Origin: Sphingopyxis witflariensis
Lineage (GTDB): Bacteria > Pseudomonadota > Alphaproteobacteria > Sphingomonadales > Sphingomonadaceae
NCBI RefSeq assembly: GCF_002205635.1
Contig: NZ_NISJ01000010.1
Span: forward strand, 110,229-174,228
Length of the DNA: 64,000 nucleotides
Direction of reading: 5' to 3'
Positions 27,855 through 36,268 of this stretch are shown one piece after another. Every line of letters begins with the position of its first letter. Within the stretch, counting starts at the first letter, position 1. The notes under the pieces were generated by a model. It was not told the origin of the DNA. It worked only from the letters and a program-made list of their open reading frames with translations, and made no database searches. The position numbers and the translations under genes are program-made.

Positions 27855-29270
27855 ATGAGCTTTTTCGATAGCTTCACGATGACGATCGGCGGCAAGGCCG
27901 TCTCGTCGAGCGAGACGATCGATGTCATCAATCCGGCAACCGAGGAGATCGTTGCCAAAGCTCCCGACTGCTCGGAAAAGCAGTTGGATGACGCCGTGGC
28001 CGCCGCCCGCGCGGCCTTTCCCGGCTGGCGTGCTACACCGATCGAGGAGCGGCGGCGCGCGGTGGCCAGGATTGGCGAGGTTCTGACCGAGCACCAGGCC
28101 GACTTCGCCCGTCTGTTTACGCTTGAGCAGGGACGCCCGCTCGACGGCGCGGCGCAGGAGATCGCCTTCGCCGCCTATTGGGCCAATGAGGTATCGAAGC
28201 AGGACATTCCGGTTACCGTCACCGAGGATAGCGCTTCAAAACGGTCCGAAACGCGCCACGTCCCGCTCGGGGTGGTCGCGGGCATCGTACCCTGGAACTT
28301 CCCGGTCAATCTCGCCGTATGGAAGATCGCACCGGCGCTGCTTACCGGCAATACCCTGGTGCTCAAGCCTTCGCCCTTTACACCGCTCACGATGCTCAAG
28401 TTGGCCGAGCTTCTTCGCGAGCATCTTCCGCCAGGCGTGTTCAACGTGATCAGCGGCGGCGATCGCCTTGGCCCTTGGCTGACCGCGCATGAGGGCATCG
28501 ACAAGATCAGTTTCACAGGCTCGACCGCGACTGGCAAGCGCGTCATGGAAACCGCGTCCAAAGGCCTCAAGCGGGTGACCCTTGAGCTCGGGGGCAATGA
28601 TGCGGCAATTGTCATGCCCGATGTGGCGCTGGATGAGGTGGCCGACAAGCTCTTCTTCTCGGCCTTCGCGAACAGCGGCCAGATCTGCATCGCGACGAAG
28701 CGGATGTATGTGCACGAAGATGTGTATGACAAGGTGGCGGATGCACTTGTCGCGCGCGCGCGCGCCGCGAAGGTCGGCGACGGGCTCGACCAGGGAAGCA
28801 ATTTCGGACCGATCCAGAACCGCCCCCAGTTCGAACGTGTCAAGAATCTCATCGAGGACGCCAAGCAGCAGGGGCTGCGCTTCCTTGCCGGCGGCGACGT
28901 TCCCGAAGGAACTGGCTTCTTCGTACCACTCGCGATCGTCGACAACCCACCCGAGGATAGCCGCGTGGTGCAGGAGGAGGCTTTTGGCCCGGTCCTCCCG
29001 CTGCTGAAGTTCCGCGACATCGACGAGGTGGTCGCTCGTGCCAACGCCTGCGAATATGGTCTCGGCGGCTCGATCTGGTCAGCCGACACGGAGGCCGCAG
29101 CGGACATCGCGTCGCGTCTCGAGACGGGAACCGTGTGGATCAACGACACGCTCTACATCATGCCCTGGACGCCCTTCGCGGGTCACAAGCAATCGGGGAT
29201 CGGCGTCGAGAACGGCAAGGAGGGACTGCTCGAGTTCACGGTGCCCCAGACGATTACGATCGCCAAATAG
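27855..29270 (+). CDS. Aldehyde dehydrogenase
   Basis: NAD(P)-dependent ALDH of 471 residues. IVPWNFPVNL, FTGSTATGKRVM, catalytic Glu in LELGGNDAAIV, catalytic Cys in FANSGQICIATKR, and PWTPFAGHKQSGIG are conserved. The sequence is of the medium-size PutA/betaine-aldehyde-like type, distinct from the CalB-type enzyme at 13-14.6 kb, so the cluster encodes two aldehyde oxidation steps or two substrates. It is a single-gene unit under operator site 7, followed by a 127-bp gap to the convergent TetR gene in which I see nothing. Confidence 0.92.
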   Translation: MSFFDSFTMTIGGKAVSSSETIDVINPATEEIVAKAPDCSEKQLDDAVAAARAAFPGWRATPIEERRRAVARIGEVLTEHQADFARLFTLEQGRPLDGAAQEIAFAAYWANEVSKQDIPVTVTEDSASKRSETRHVPLGVVAGIVPWNFPVNLAVWKIAPALLTGNTLVLKPSPFTPLTMLKLAELLREHLPPGVFNVISGGDRLGPWLTAHEGIDKISFTGSTATGKRVMETASKGLKRVTLELGGNDAAIVMPDVALDEVADKLFFSAFANSGQICIATKRMYVHEDVYDKVADALVARARAAKVGDGLDQGSNFGPIQNRPQFERVKNLIEDAKQQGLRFLAGGDVPEGTGFFVPLAIVDNPPEDSRVVQEEAFGPVLPLLKFRDIDEVVARANACEYGLGGSIWSADTEAAADIASRLETGTVWINDTLYIMPWTPFAGHKQSGIGVENGKEGLLEFTVPQTITIAK

Positions 29271-29397
29271 GTCCAGCGGAGCTTGGCGTCGGTCTCGGCG
29301 CGAGGGGGCAGAATCGTGCGGCTGCGGCTGGAGGCGCCACGCCTGGGCCGCGGCGCCTTGCGTCCTTCCCGCGGAGCTCAACCGGGGCGGCGCGCCG

Positions 29398-30045
29398 TCA
29401 GTTCGCGCGCGGGTCGGCCGAGATTCCCCTGATAAGGTTGTTGCAGAGCTCCGATACGTAGCGGCGTTTGAGATCGTCGTTGATCTCCTCAAGGCCGAAC
29501 ACATGTCGCGCCTGGTGGCGTGAATGGAACAGCTGGTCGCAGGCCCCGACGATCATGAAATAGAAGACCAGAGGATCGACCTCGCGGAAGATGCCCTTGG
29601 CCCGGCCTTCTTCCAGAATCGCGCGCTGCGCCTTGGCGACCGGCAGGCTGATTTCCTCGGCGATCTGCTTGCCATAATCGCCCGACGGCTCGTTGGCCAG
29701 CTCGTGCATCAGCCGGTTGACATAGGGATATTGATAATAGGTGTTGACCATGCCGCTGATGTGGATGCGCAACTTGTCCTGCGGCGAAATATCCATTTTC
29801 AGCAGCTGCTGCAGGTCCGCCATTCCCTGACCCAGGCGGCGGCGAAGCAGCGCCATCAGCATGCCCGCCTTGTTGCCGAAATAATATTTGACCAGCGCAG
29901 AATTGACCCCGCTCCGCGCAGCAATTTCGCTCAACGAAATATCGGTCGTACCCCGCTCGGCCATCAATTGTCCCGCCGCTTCCAGCAGTCGCTCGCGAGA
30001 CTCCGCTGTCGACGAACCGCCTTCCGCCTCGATCTGCACCTTCAT
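29398..30045 (-). CDS. TetR-family transcriptional regulator (probable cluster regulator)
   Basis: TetR-family protein of 215 residues. The DNA-binding domain near residues 15-65 reads RERLLEAAGQLMAERGTTDI, then LSEIAARSGVNSALVKYYFGNKAGM, a standard HTH with the YYxFGNK recognition end. The C-terminal ligand domain is of the large pocket type (TetR_C), with no ligand recognisable. It is the only TetR gene in the cluster. An operator copy sits 86 bp upstream of its own start, as expected for an autoregulated repressor that releases DNA on binding an acyl-CoA or pathway intermediate; that last point is inference from family behaviour. Confidence 0.9.
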   Translation of the reverse strand: MKVQIEAEGGSSTAESRERLLEAAGQLMAERGTTDISLSEIAARSGVNSALVKYYFGNKAGMLMALLRRRLGQGMADLQQLLKMDISPQDKLRIHISGMVNTYYQYPYVNRLMHELANEPSGDYGKQIAEEISLPVAKAQRAILEEGRAKGIFREVDPLVFYFMIVGACDQLFHSRHQARHVFGLEEINDDLKRRYVSELCNNLIRGISADPRAN

Positions 30046-30130
30046 TCGTCACTCCCTGTGGTCGTCCCGGCACGACCATCCCCTGCAATCGGCCCGCCGC
30101 AGCTTGCGGCTAGCCGTTCGGATATGGCGT

Positions 30131-30155
30131 AAATTAATTGATCGAACAATATATT
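30131..30155. promoter_or_regulatory. Candidate regulon operator, site 8
   Basis: AAATTAATTGATCGAAC followed by AATATATT, 86 bp upstream of the tetR start. Read on the minus strand it gives the same order of blocks as the other sites (an AT block, then CAATTAATTT). Confidence 0.55.
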
Positions 30156-30260
30156 CACACGCCCTGTGGCGGCGGCGCTGGTCCTATTTGCCAGCCGGTC
30201 CAGGCGATAACCTCCACAGCGTTCGCCAGATATAGATGGGCTGCGCGACGCTTGCCTGAA

Positions 30261-30280
30261 ATTATCTATGCGATTAATTG
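30261..30280. promoter_or_regulatory. Candidate regulon operator, site 9
   Basis: ATTATCTATGCGATTAATTG, 39 bp upstream of the acyl-CoA dehydrogenase ATG. Confidence 0.6.
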
Positions 30281-30319
30281 CTGGTCCATCGCAATTGAAA
30301 AAGTGAGGAGAGTGAGGCC

Positions 30320-31477
30320 ATGGACCTGAAGTTCAGCCGCGCCGACAGGGCGTTCCAGGCCGAGGTTCGCCGCTTCTTCGAAACCGAGTTCCCGCCTTCT
30401 GTCCTGAACAAGGTTCGCACCGGTCAGTTTCTCGGCCGTCAGGATTATGAAGCCGCACAGCAGGCGCTCCAGGCCCGTGGCTGGTTGGCTGCCAGCTGGC
30501 CCCGCGAGTTCGGAGGCACGGGATGGACGCCGGTCGAACGCTATCTGTTCGAAGAGGAAATGGAGCTGGCGGGCGCGCCGAACCTGGTTCCGATGGGCCT
30601 CATCTATATCGGGCCGATCATCTGTGCGTTCGGCACGCCCGAACAACAGCAGCGCTGGCTGCCCGACATCCTCTCGTCGCGCTCCTTCTGGGCGCAAGGC
30701 TATTCGGAACCCGACGCGGGGTCCGACCTCGCCAGTCTCGCCTTTTCGGCGGTACGCGATGGCGACGATTATATTCTGAATGGCTCCAAGATATGGACAA
30801 GCGGCGCCCACATCGCGGACTGGATTTTCTGCCTCTGCCGGACCTCGCACGAAGAAAGAAAGCAGGACGGCATATCGCTCATCTGCGCCCCGATGAATTG
30901 CGAAGGCATCAGCGTGCGGCCGATCGTTTCGATCGATGGCGCGCATGAGCTGAACCAGGTCTTCTTTACCGACGTCCGTGTTCCCGCCGCAAACCGCATC
31001 GGGGAGGAGGGGCGCGCGTGGCATTATGCAAACGTCCTTCTCAAGAATGAGCGCCTCTCTTACGCGCATGTTGGCCGCAAGAAGCGCGACCTTGCGACCC
31101 TCCGCACGATGGTCGCGGGCGACCGCGCCTTCGCCCGGCGGCTTGCCGATGCAGAATTTACGGTGATGGTGCTCGAACAGCAGGTTCTGAAGGCACTTGT
31201 GCATGGAAGCGATGCCGCCACCGTCGCAAGTCTGAAGATCGGTTGCACGCAGGCCGCGCAGTTGATCACCGAGCTGTATATCGACCGGGCAGGGGAATAT
31301 GCGGCGCCCTTTTTCGATCGCTCTCGTTCCGACTGGCATGAGGCGACGCCGCTCATTCCCGAGTTTGCCGCGGTCGCCACGGCTTCCTATTTCTTCGAGC
31401 GCGCGCAAACGATCTACGGGGGGACCACGGAAATTCAGAAGAATCTGGTCTGGCGCGCCATCGACTCCGCTCGCTGA
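30320..31477 (+). CDS. Acyl-CoA dehydrogenase
   Basis: Acyl-CoA dehydrogenase of 385 residues, related in layout to the large subunit at 10.8 kb: GWLAASWPREFGGTGW, QGYSEPDAGSDLASL, GSKIWTSGAH and IYGGTTEIQKNLVWR. It lacks an adjacent small-subunit partner, so it may be homomeric or pair with another subunit of the cluster. The ATG follows GAGGAGAGTGAGG. It is divergent from tetR and followed after 134 bp by the CoA-transferase gene, each with its own operator. Confidence 0.9.
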   Translation: MDLKFSRADRAFQAEVRRFFETEFPPSVLNKVRTGQFLGRQDYEAAQQALQARGWLAASWPREFGGTGWTPVERYLFEEEMELAGAPNLVPMGLIYIGPIICAFGTPEQQQRWLPDILSSRSFWAQGYSEPDAGSDLASLAFSAVRDGDDYILNGSKIWTSGAHIADWIFCLCRTSHEERKQDGISLICAPMNCEGISVRPIVSIDGAHELNQVFFTDVRVPAANRIGEEGRAWHYANVLLKNERLSYAHVGRKKRDLATLRTMVAGDRAFARRLADAEFTVMVLEQQVLKALVHGSDAATVASLKIGCTQAAQLITELYIDRAGEYAAPFFDRSRSDWHEATPLIPEFAAVATASYFFERAQTIYGGTTEIQKNLVWRAIDSAR

Positions 31478-31552
31478 GCGTCGGTCGCGCTCCGTGCCGT
31501 CATGTTTCGGCGCATGTCACGCCGGGAGGCGCGACGGTTCAGCTTGATCGCG

Positions 31553-31575
31553 CATCATTAATTGGGTAATTAAAA
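31553..31575. promoter_or_regulatory. Candidate regulon operator, site 10
   Basis: CATCATTAATTG, GG, then TAATTAAAA; 36 bp upstream of the CaiB/BaiF start. The two halves ATTAATT and AATTAA are in inverted arrangement. Confidence 0.6.
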
Positions 31576-31611
31576 TGCTGTGACTTTACGGTATGGCAGC
31601 GAGAATAGCAT

Positions 31612-32784
31612 ATGATGGGAATGGCGGACGGCAAGGCGATGCTTACGGGCTTGAAGGTCGTCGATCTCACAACCGTCGTCTTCGGACCCTATTGCACCCA
31701 TATTCTCGCTGAGCTCGGCGCCGACGTCATCAAGGTCGAAGTGCCGGGAAGCGGGGACTCTTTTCGCTGGTCGGGCAAGGCGGCCGCGACCCACGGCATG
31801 GCGCCTGCTTTCATGGCAATCAACGGCAGCAAGCAATCGATCGCCCTCGATCTCAAGACCGCTGCCGACCTCGAGACGATGAAGAAGCTTCTGTCGGATG
31901 CGGATGTGTTCGTTCTCAATGTCAGGGGCAAAGCCGCCGAACGTCTCGGCTTGGACTATGAAGCGGTAAAGGCGATCAAGCCCGATATCATTTATGCGCA
32001 TTGCGTCGGCTTCGGTCAGGATGGCCCCTATGCCGATCTACAGGCCTATGACGACGTCATCCAGGCAGCGTCGGGGACGGCAACGCTTCTCCCCCGCGTC
32101 GATGGCGATCCGCGCGCGCGCTATCTGCCCTCGCTGATCGCCGACAAGGTCGCCGGTCTTCATGGGGCGCACGCGGTGCTCGCCGCCATTATCCATCACA
32201 TGCGGACTGGCGAGGGTCAGCTCGTTGAAATTCCGATGTTCGAGGTCTTCACCAATTTCATGCTGCTTGAGCATCTCGGCGGTCTGGCCTTCGACCCTCC
32301 CAATGCTCCGGTTGGCTATTTTCGCCAGATCGATCCCGATCGCCAGCCTTTCCCGACCTCCGACGGCTACGTGAGCATCGTCGCTTACACCGACGAAAGC
32401 TGGTCGCGGATATTCGAACTGCTTGGCAATCCGGGCTTCCTCGATCAGGACGCGTTCGCAACCCGCAAGGCGCGGGGGCGCAATCTCCCGCTCCTTTACC
32501 GCGAAATAGCAAGGTTGACGCCAGGCTTCACGACCGCCGACCTCGTTGCGCGCTGCCATGCCGCGCAAATCCCGGCTCAGCCTGTCCGTGACCTCGCCGA
32601 CATCATGAATGATCCGCATCTTGCCGCCACCGGCTTCTTCGAAGCCTATGAGCATCCCACCGAAGGACGGTGCTTCCGGATGGGGCATCCTGTCCGCTTT
32701 GGCGTATCGCTGGGAGGAGCCGGCAAGGTCGCCCCGGCGATAGGCGAACAGAGCGAAGAAATCCGCCGATCCATCTCCGGATGA
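31612..32784 (+). CDS. CaiB/BaiF family (class III) CoA-transferase
   Basis: Class III CoA-transferase of 390 residues. The N-terminal KVVDLTTVVFGPYCTHILAE, the nucleotide-binding loop GADVIKVE, NGSKQSIALDLK and the conserved Asp of the IADKVAG motif (near residue 177) identify the family. It moves CoA between carboxylic acids without ATP, an alternative to the ligase at 19-20 kb for charging the substrate or an intermediate. ATG codons at 31612 and 31621 are both possible. It is the last recognisable gene of the catabolic cluster. Confidence 0.9.
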   Translation: MMGMADGKAMLTGLKVVDLTTVVFGPYCTHILAELGADVIKVEVPGSGDSFRWSGKAAATHGMAPAFMAINGSKQSIALDLKTAADLETMKKLLSDADVFVLNVRGKAAERLGLDYEAVKAIKPDIIYAHCVGFGQDGPYADLQAYDDVIQAASGTATLLPRVDGDPRARYLPSLIADKVAGLHGAHAVLAAIIHHMRTGEGQLVEIPMFEVFTNFMLLEHLGGLAFDPPNAPVGYFRQIDPDRQPFPTSDGYVSIVAYTDESWSRIFELLGNPGFLDQDAFATRKARGRNLPLLYREIARLTPGFTTADLVARCHAAQIPAQPVRDLADIMNDPHLAATGFFEAYEHPTEGRCFRMGHPVRFGVSLGGAGKVAPAIGEQSEEIRRSISG

Positions 32785-32899
32785 CCGCTTTTGGTGCGGG
32801 CCTCGAATCCCGCATCCGAAGCCAGATTCCGCGCGATGACGGCATTGTGTGAAGCCACCGCCCGAAACAAGGGCGGGGCAAGGAGCAGGAGAGAAGATC

Positions 32900-33001
32900 A
32901 TGCGCGCCAGACTGCGCCAAGAGGCTGACTGTATTGCGGTTTACGCCGTCACCTTCCTCGTTTGGGGCGCCATTTTGATGACGATCGCCGCCAAGCTCTG
33001 A
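32900..33001 (+). CDS. Small membrane protein, 33 residues
   Basis: An ORF with a strong ribosome site (AGGAGCAGGAGAG) 6-7 bases before the ATG. The product has a charged N-terminus (MRARLRQEADC) followed by one hydrophobic segment (VYAVTFLVWGAILMTIAAKL), that is, a single-pass inner-membrane miniprotein. No family is recognised. It lies 115 bp after the CoA-transferase gene and may be a stand-alone gene. Confidence 0.55.
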   Translation: MRARLRQEADCIAVYAVTFLVWGAILMTIAAKL

Positions 33002-33094
33002 CCTTGCCGCGCAAGGCTCGCACTCCCGGCAAGATCGATGCGGCTTGATCGCGCCGCTGCGCCGGCCAAACCGGCACACCGCCGTGCGATTGGC

Positions 33095-33277
33095 TCATTG
33101 CCCCATGGAGAGTTTGAGCTGGGCTCCGGTAATGCTCGCCGCCTCGTCTGAAAGCAGAAAGGCGACGACGCGAGCGGCCGCCTGGGGCGAAATCCAGTCG
33201 CTCAGGTCAGCATCCGGCATGTCCGCCCGGTTCGCCGGCGTACCGATGATGGACGGCAGCACTGCGTTCTTTGCCAT
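33095..33277 (-). pseudogene. SDR-family C-terminal remnant
   Basis: About 60 residues that match only the C-terminal third of a short-chain dehydrogenase: VLPSIIGTPANRADMPDADL (the usual post-active-site loop), a helix, FLLSDEAASITGAQLKL. No glycine motif or YxxxK lies upstream in any frame, so this is a truncated remnant. It lies at the boundary between the catabolic cluster and the lasso locus and may mark an old deletion or insertion point. Confidence 0.6.
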
Positions 33278-33709
33278 CGTCGGTAGTCAGAAAGGACGCG
33301 CGCAACTGGCCGTTGTCAAAACGGGCCTGTGCCGAAATCATGCTTCCTTTGATGATCGCAGAGGCGTTTTCGGGACCGAGGTTCGATGCGCGCCTCGGCG
33401 TTTGTACGTAACCCTGTGCGGCAAAGATACATCCAGTTCCGGTGCCAGTTGGAGTTGCACATCTCCCGATCAAACGCATGATCGCGGTCACGCCACATTT
33501 GCAGGCGTGTGACCGGGTTCCGCTACGTATGTCCAGGCGCAAGCTAAAGGTAGCGGTTCGTGCCCCGATGTGCGTTTCCTTTGCGCGGTCACTCTTTTTT
33601 TGAAAACGATGCTCGATTATTTTCAGATTATTAAATAGCGGCCGGAATTTCCGAGGCATAACTTCCCAAGTGCGACTCATTTCGGTCGCGATTTCGGAAG
33701 GAAGATGTG
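33278..33709. other. Gene-free stretch with the probable lasso promoter
   Basis: No convincing gene in 432 bp. A 157-codon frame on the minus strand crosses it but has no recognisable family and overlaps the SDR remnant in another frame. The right end (33593-33640) is AT-rich, with TTGAAA at 33600-33605 and several TATT/ATTAT blocks, and is the likely promoter of the lasso precursor. A purine-rich ribosome site GGAAGGAAG lies at 33696-33704. Confidence 0.5.
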
Positions 33710-33850
33710 ATGAAACAGCAGGACAGCAGTGACCTGATCGACCTCGGCGCCGTCGGCGTCGAGACCCGAGGCATCGAACCGGTCGGTCCCCGCGATGAAG
33801 ATACCAACGAGCACTTCCTGCTCGTCGGCGGCATCACCGCTGAAGACTGA
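33710..33850 (+). CDS. Lasso peptide precursor, sphingopyxin-I-like
   Basis: A 46-residue precursor. The leader is MKQQDSSDLIDLGAVGVETR (20 residues), with the Thr at position -2 that lasso maturases require. The 26-residue core begins GIEPVGPRD and ends VGGITAED: Gly1 and Asp9 can form the nine-residue macrolactam ring, and the bulky His-Phe-Leu-Leu stretch at core residues 15-18 could hold the tail in the ring. The core closely resembles sphingopyxin I from Sphingopyxis alaskensis as I remember it, but with differences (for example Val5, Arg8). Ribosome site GGAAGGAAG, 5 nt from the ATG. The maturation genes follow directly. The mature molecule is exported, with unknown activity. Confidence 0.92.
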   Translation: MKQQDSSDLIDLGAVGVETRGIEPVGPRDEDTNEHFLLVGGITAED

Positions 33851-33905
33851 CCCTCAGGGCGGCGCGCCGCGCTGCGGCGCGCCGTACCTCTGGCACAGCC
33901 ATCGC

Positions 33906-34556
33906 ATGGACCCATCTTACGACATCCGGCCAGGGCTGCACTTTTGCCGCTTCGAAAGCGAATATGTGTTTCTGGACTTGCCTGCTGGCCGCTATTTCCT
34001 GATCCAGGGGCGGACGTCGCAAGCTTTTGCGCATTTCCTCGACCAGCGCGCCAGCGACGACGAACAGGCTGTTCTGCTTGATCAGCAGCTCATCGGTCCC
34101 GCTGGCGGATTGGCTATCGGGAATCTGCCCCTGCCGCCGGCCGTCACAGCGAGCCTCATCGACCAGCCTCTCCCCGATACGCCTTGGCTCGATACCCTCA
34201 GGGCGATTGCGGCCCAAAGGCGAGCGCGCTTTGACATTGGCCGTATTCCGGTTTTCGAGATCACGCGGCGGATGGGTGAGCGCCTCGAAAAACATTCTCC
34301 CGAGAGTCGGCAAGAGACCTATATTCGTGTCGCCGCCGCGTTTCACCGTGCCCGGCGTTACGCGCTTGCCACGGATCGGTGCCTCGAGCGGGGCATTGCG
34401 ATGCGCCGGATCCTTGCGCGCGCGAGGTGCGACGCCCGTCTTGTCTTTGGCGTGACATTGCCCTTTGCTGCCCATTGCTGGGTTCAGGCTGGCGAAGCGG
34501 TGCTGACCGACCCGCTCGATGTCATCCTTCGCTACAAGCCGATCTTGGCGGTCTGA
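33906..34556 (+). CDS. Lasso peptide B protein (fused RRE and leader peptidase)
   Basis: A 216-residue fusion. Residues ~1-80 form a PqqD-like RiPP recognition element that binds the leader (FVFLDLPAGRYFLIQG-like strand, here YVFLDLPAGRYFLIQGRT). Residues ~95-216 form the transglutaminase-like cysteine peptidase that removes it, with Cys159 (DRCLERG), His190 (FAAHCWV) and Asp202 (LTDP) as the triad, matching the McjB arrangement. It acts with the C protein in the cytoplasm. The gene starts 55 bp after the precursor and its stop overlaps the C-gene ATG (TGATG), so the three are one operon. Confidence 0.92.
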   Translation: MDPSYDIRPGLHFCRFESEYVFLDLPAGRYFLIQGRTSQAFAHFLDQRASDDEQAVLLDQQLIGPAGGLAIGNLPLPPAVTASLIDQPLPDTPWLDTLRAIAAQRRARFDIGRIPVFEITRRMGERLEKHSPESRQETYIRVAAAFHRARRYALATDRCLERGIAMRRILARARCDARLVFGVTLPFAAHCWVQAGEAVLTDPLDVILRYKPILAV

Positions 34557-36268
34557 TGACCGGTGGATTTCGCATCGAGATCGCTTTCGCAGAGGATGGT
34601 TTGCGTCGTCGCTCGCAAGCTCGCGGTGCGGCTGATTTCAGTTGCGGAAATGTGGCGGTTTGGTCGCGCGAGCCGCTGCAGCACGTGGATGCGCGGAGCA
34701 TCATCATTGGTCGCCTGTTCGAAAAATTTAGCGCGGTGCCGCCTGCCATTGAGTGCCCCGGCCAAGTCCTCACGGCCGAAAAAGGACGAAAGCTGCTGAC
34801 GGATTTTTGGGGCGGCTATGTTTTTGTTCATATCGGCCGGAACGGGGCGGTGACGATATTCCGGGACCCGTCCGGCGCGCTGCCCTGCTACGTAAAACGG
34901 GAGGCCGACGGAATAAGCATCGCCGGCGATATCACGGAGCTCGCTTCGCCGGGTTCCGGCGCCGTCGATTTGGGCGAAGTCGCGCGCGTGCTTTCAAGCG
35001 GCGACGCGCGCGGGCGTCGCACATGTATCGAGGGGATCGAGGAACTGATAGCCGGCGAATGCCTTGCCGTTGCCGATGGCAAGGTGGCACTCGAGAGCTG
35101 GTGGACCCCATGGGACCATGTCACGCCGCGCGCGAACAAGGACTTCGAGACTTTCGCTGAGGACCTGCGCAACATCGTTTGCGGGGTCGCGGGGACATGG
35201 TCGCGCTGCTTCTCGTCGATATTGCTGGGCGTATCCGGAGGTCTCGACTCATCGATCGTCGCCGCCGGCGCCGCACCTGCCGCGCGCGGGCTGACGTGTC
35301 TGACCCTGTTCGGGCCCGATGCCGATGGCGACGAACGACGATATGCGCTGGCCATGGCGACGCATCTCGGGCTCAATATTCGCGAAGTGCAGCGCGAAAT
35401 TGGCGATATCGACGTCGGCCGCGCCTCCGCGCCCAATCATCCCTGGCCGATCGTGCCGATCGGGCGCCAGACGAACGAGGCGATCCACGAACGGTTAGCC
35501 AGAGAAATGCCGGTAGATGCTTATTTTACCGGCAATGGCGGCGACGCTGTTCTGTGCAGCCTGCGGAGCACCATTCCCCTTCTCGATCGCGTCCTGGCGG
35601 AGGGCCCGTCCGCACGGCTCGGAACCACGCTGCGCGACATATGCCTGCTGACCGGCGCCGACCGACGCACGGTCCTGCGCCATGCCTGGGATCGCCATCG
35701 CCGCCACGGGGGACGGCATCAGATCCGGTTCAACGCAGCGGGGCTGCAGCCGGACGCCGCGAGGGTGGCACGGGCCGCCGGGGCCACGCACCCTTGGCTC
35801 CGGCCGCCGCGTGACATTCTGCCCGGAAAGACCGTTCATGCAGCCTATCTGATGCGAACCCAAAAGAGCATCGAGCTCTATCCGCGCGCGGTGTCGCCGC
35901 CCCATGTCGCGCCGCTCATATCGCAGCCCCTGATGGAACTCTGTCTGTCGATTCCGACCTGGATGTGGGTATCCGGCGGACGGAATCGCGCGGTCGCGCG
36001 CCGCGCCTTCGACAGCGCGCTTACGTCGCTTGTCACCGCCCGCACCAGCAAGGGCGGTCCCGGCGGGTTTGATCTCCTGATATACCGCCGCAACAGGGAC
36101 CGCCTTCACGACCGCCTCCGCAACGGCCTATTGGCTTCCGAGGGTATTTTCGATCCCGCGCTTCTCGATCGCGCCGAGGATCCCACCTGGCGCGGCGTCG
36201 AGCGAATTCAGCGTATCCTCGAATTCGCCGCCGCCGAAAATTGGGTGCGCTGGTGGAGCGGATCCTAA
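34556..36268 (+). CDS. Lasso cyclase, asparagine-synthetase-like (C protein)
   Basis: A 570-residue asparagine synthetase B homologue. The N-terminal Ntn-like half lacks the catalytic Cys2 of true glutamine-dependent enzymes (it starts MTGGFRIEIAF), as usual for lasso cyclases. The PPi-loop LLGVSGGLDSS lies near residue 225. It adenylates the Asp9 side chain of the core and promotes attack by the Gly1 amine, closing the ring. The end overlaps the convergent isopeptidase gene by 4 bp, so the two operons are packed tail to tail with no room for a terminator outside coding sequence. Confidence 0.92.
   Translation: MTGGFRIEIAFAEDGLRRRSQARGAADFSCGNVAVWSREPLQHVDARSIIIGRLFEKFSAVPPAIECPGQVLTAEKGRKLLTDFWGGYVFVHIGRNGAVTIFRDPSGALPCYVKREADGISIAGDITELASPGSGAVDLGEVARVLSSGDARGRRTCIEGIEELIAGECLAVADGKVALESWWTPWDHVTPRANKDFETFAEDLRNIVCGVAGTWSRCFSSILLGVSGGLDSSIVAAGAAPAARGLTCLTLFGPDADGDERRYALAMATHLGLNIREVQREIGDIDVGRASAPNHPWPIVPIGRQTNEAIHERLAREMPVDAYFTGNGGDAVLCSLRSTIPLLDRVLAEGPSARLGTTLRDICLLTGADRRTVLRHAWDRHRRHGGRHQIRFNAAGLQPDAARVARAAGATHPWLRPPRDILPGKTVHAAYLMRTQKSIELYPRAVSPPHVAPLISQPLMELCLSIPTWMWVSGGRNRAVARRAFDSALTSLVTARTSKGGPGGFDLLIYRRNRDRLHDRLRNGLLASEGIFDPALLDRAEDPTWRGVERIQRILEFAAAENWVRWWSGS

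Noticed and set aside
33207..33680. A minus-strand frame of 157 codons before the lasso locus
   Set aside because: It has no recognisable domain or good ribosome site and overlaps the SDR remnant in another frame.
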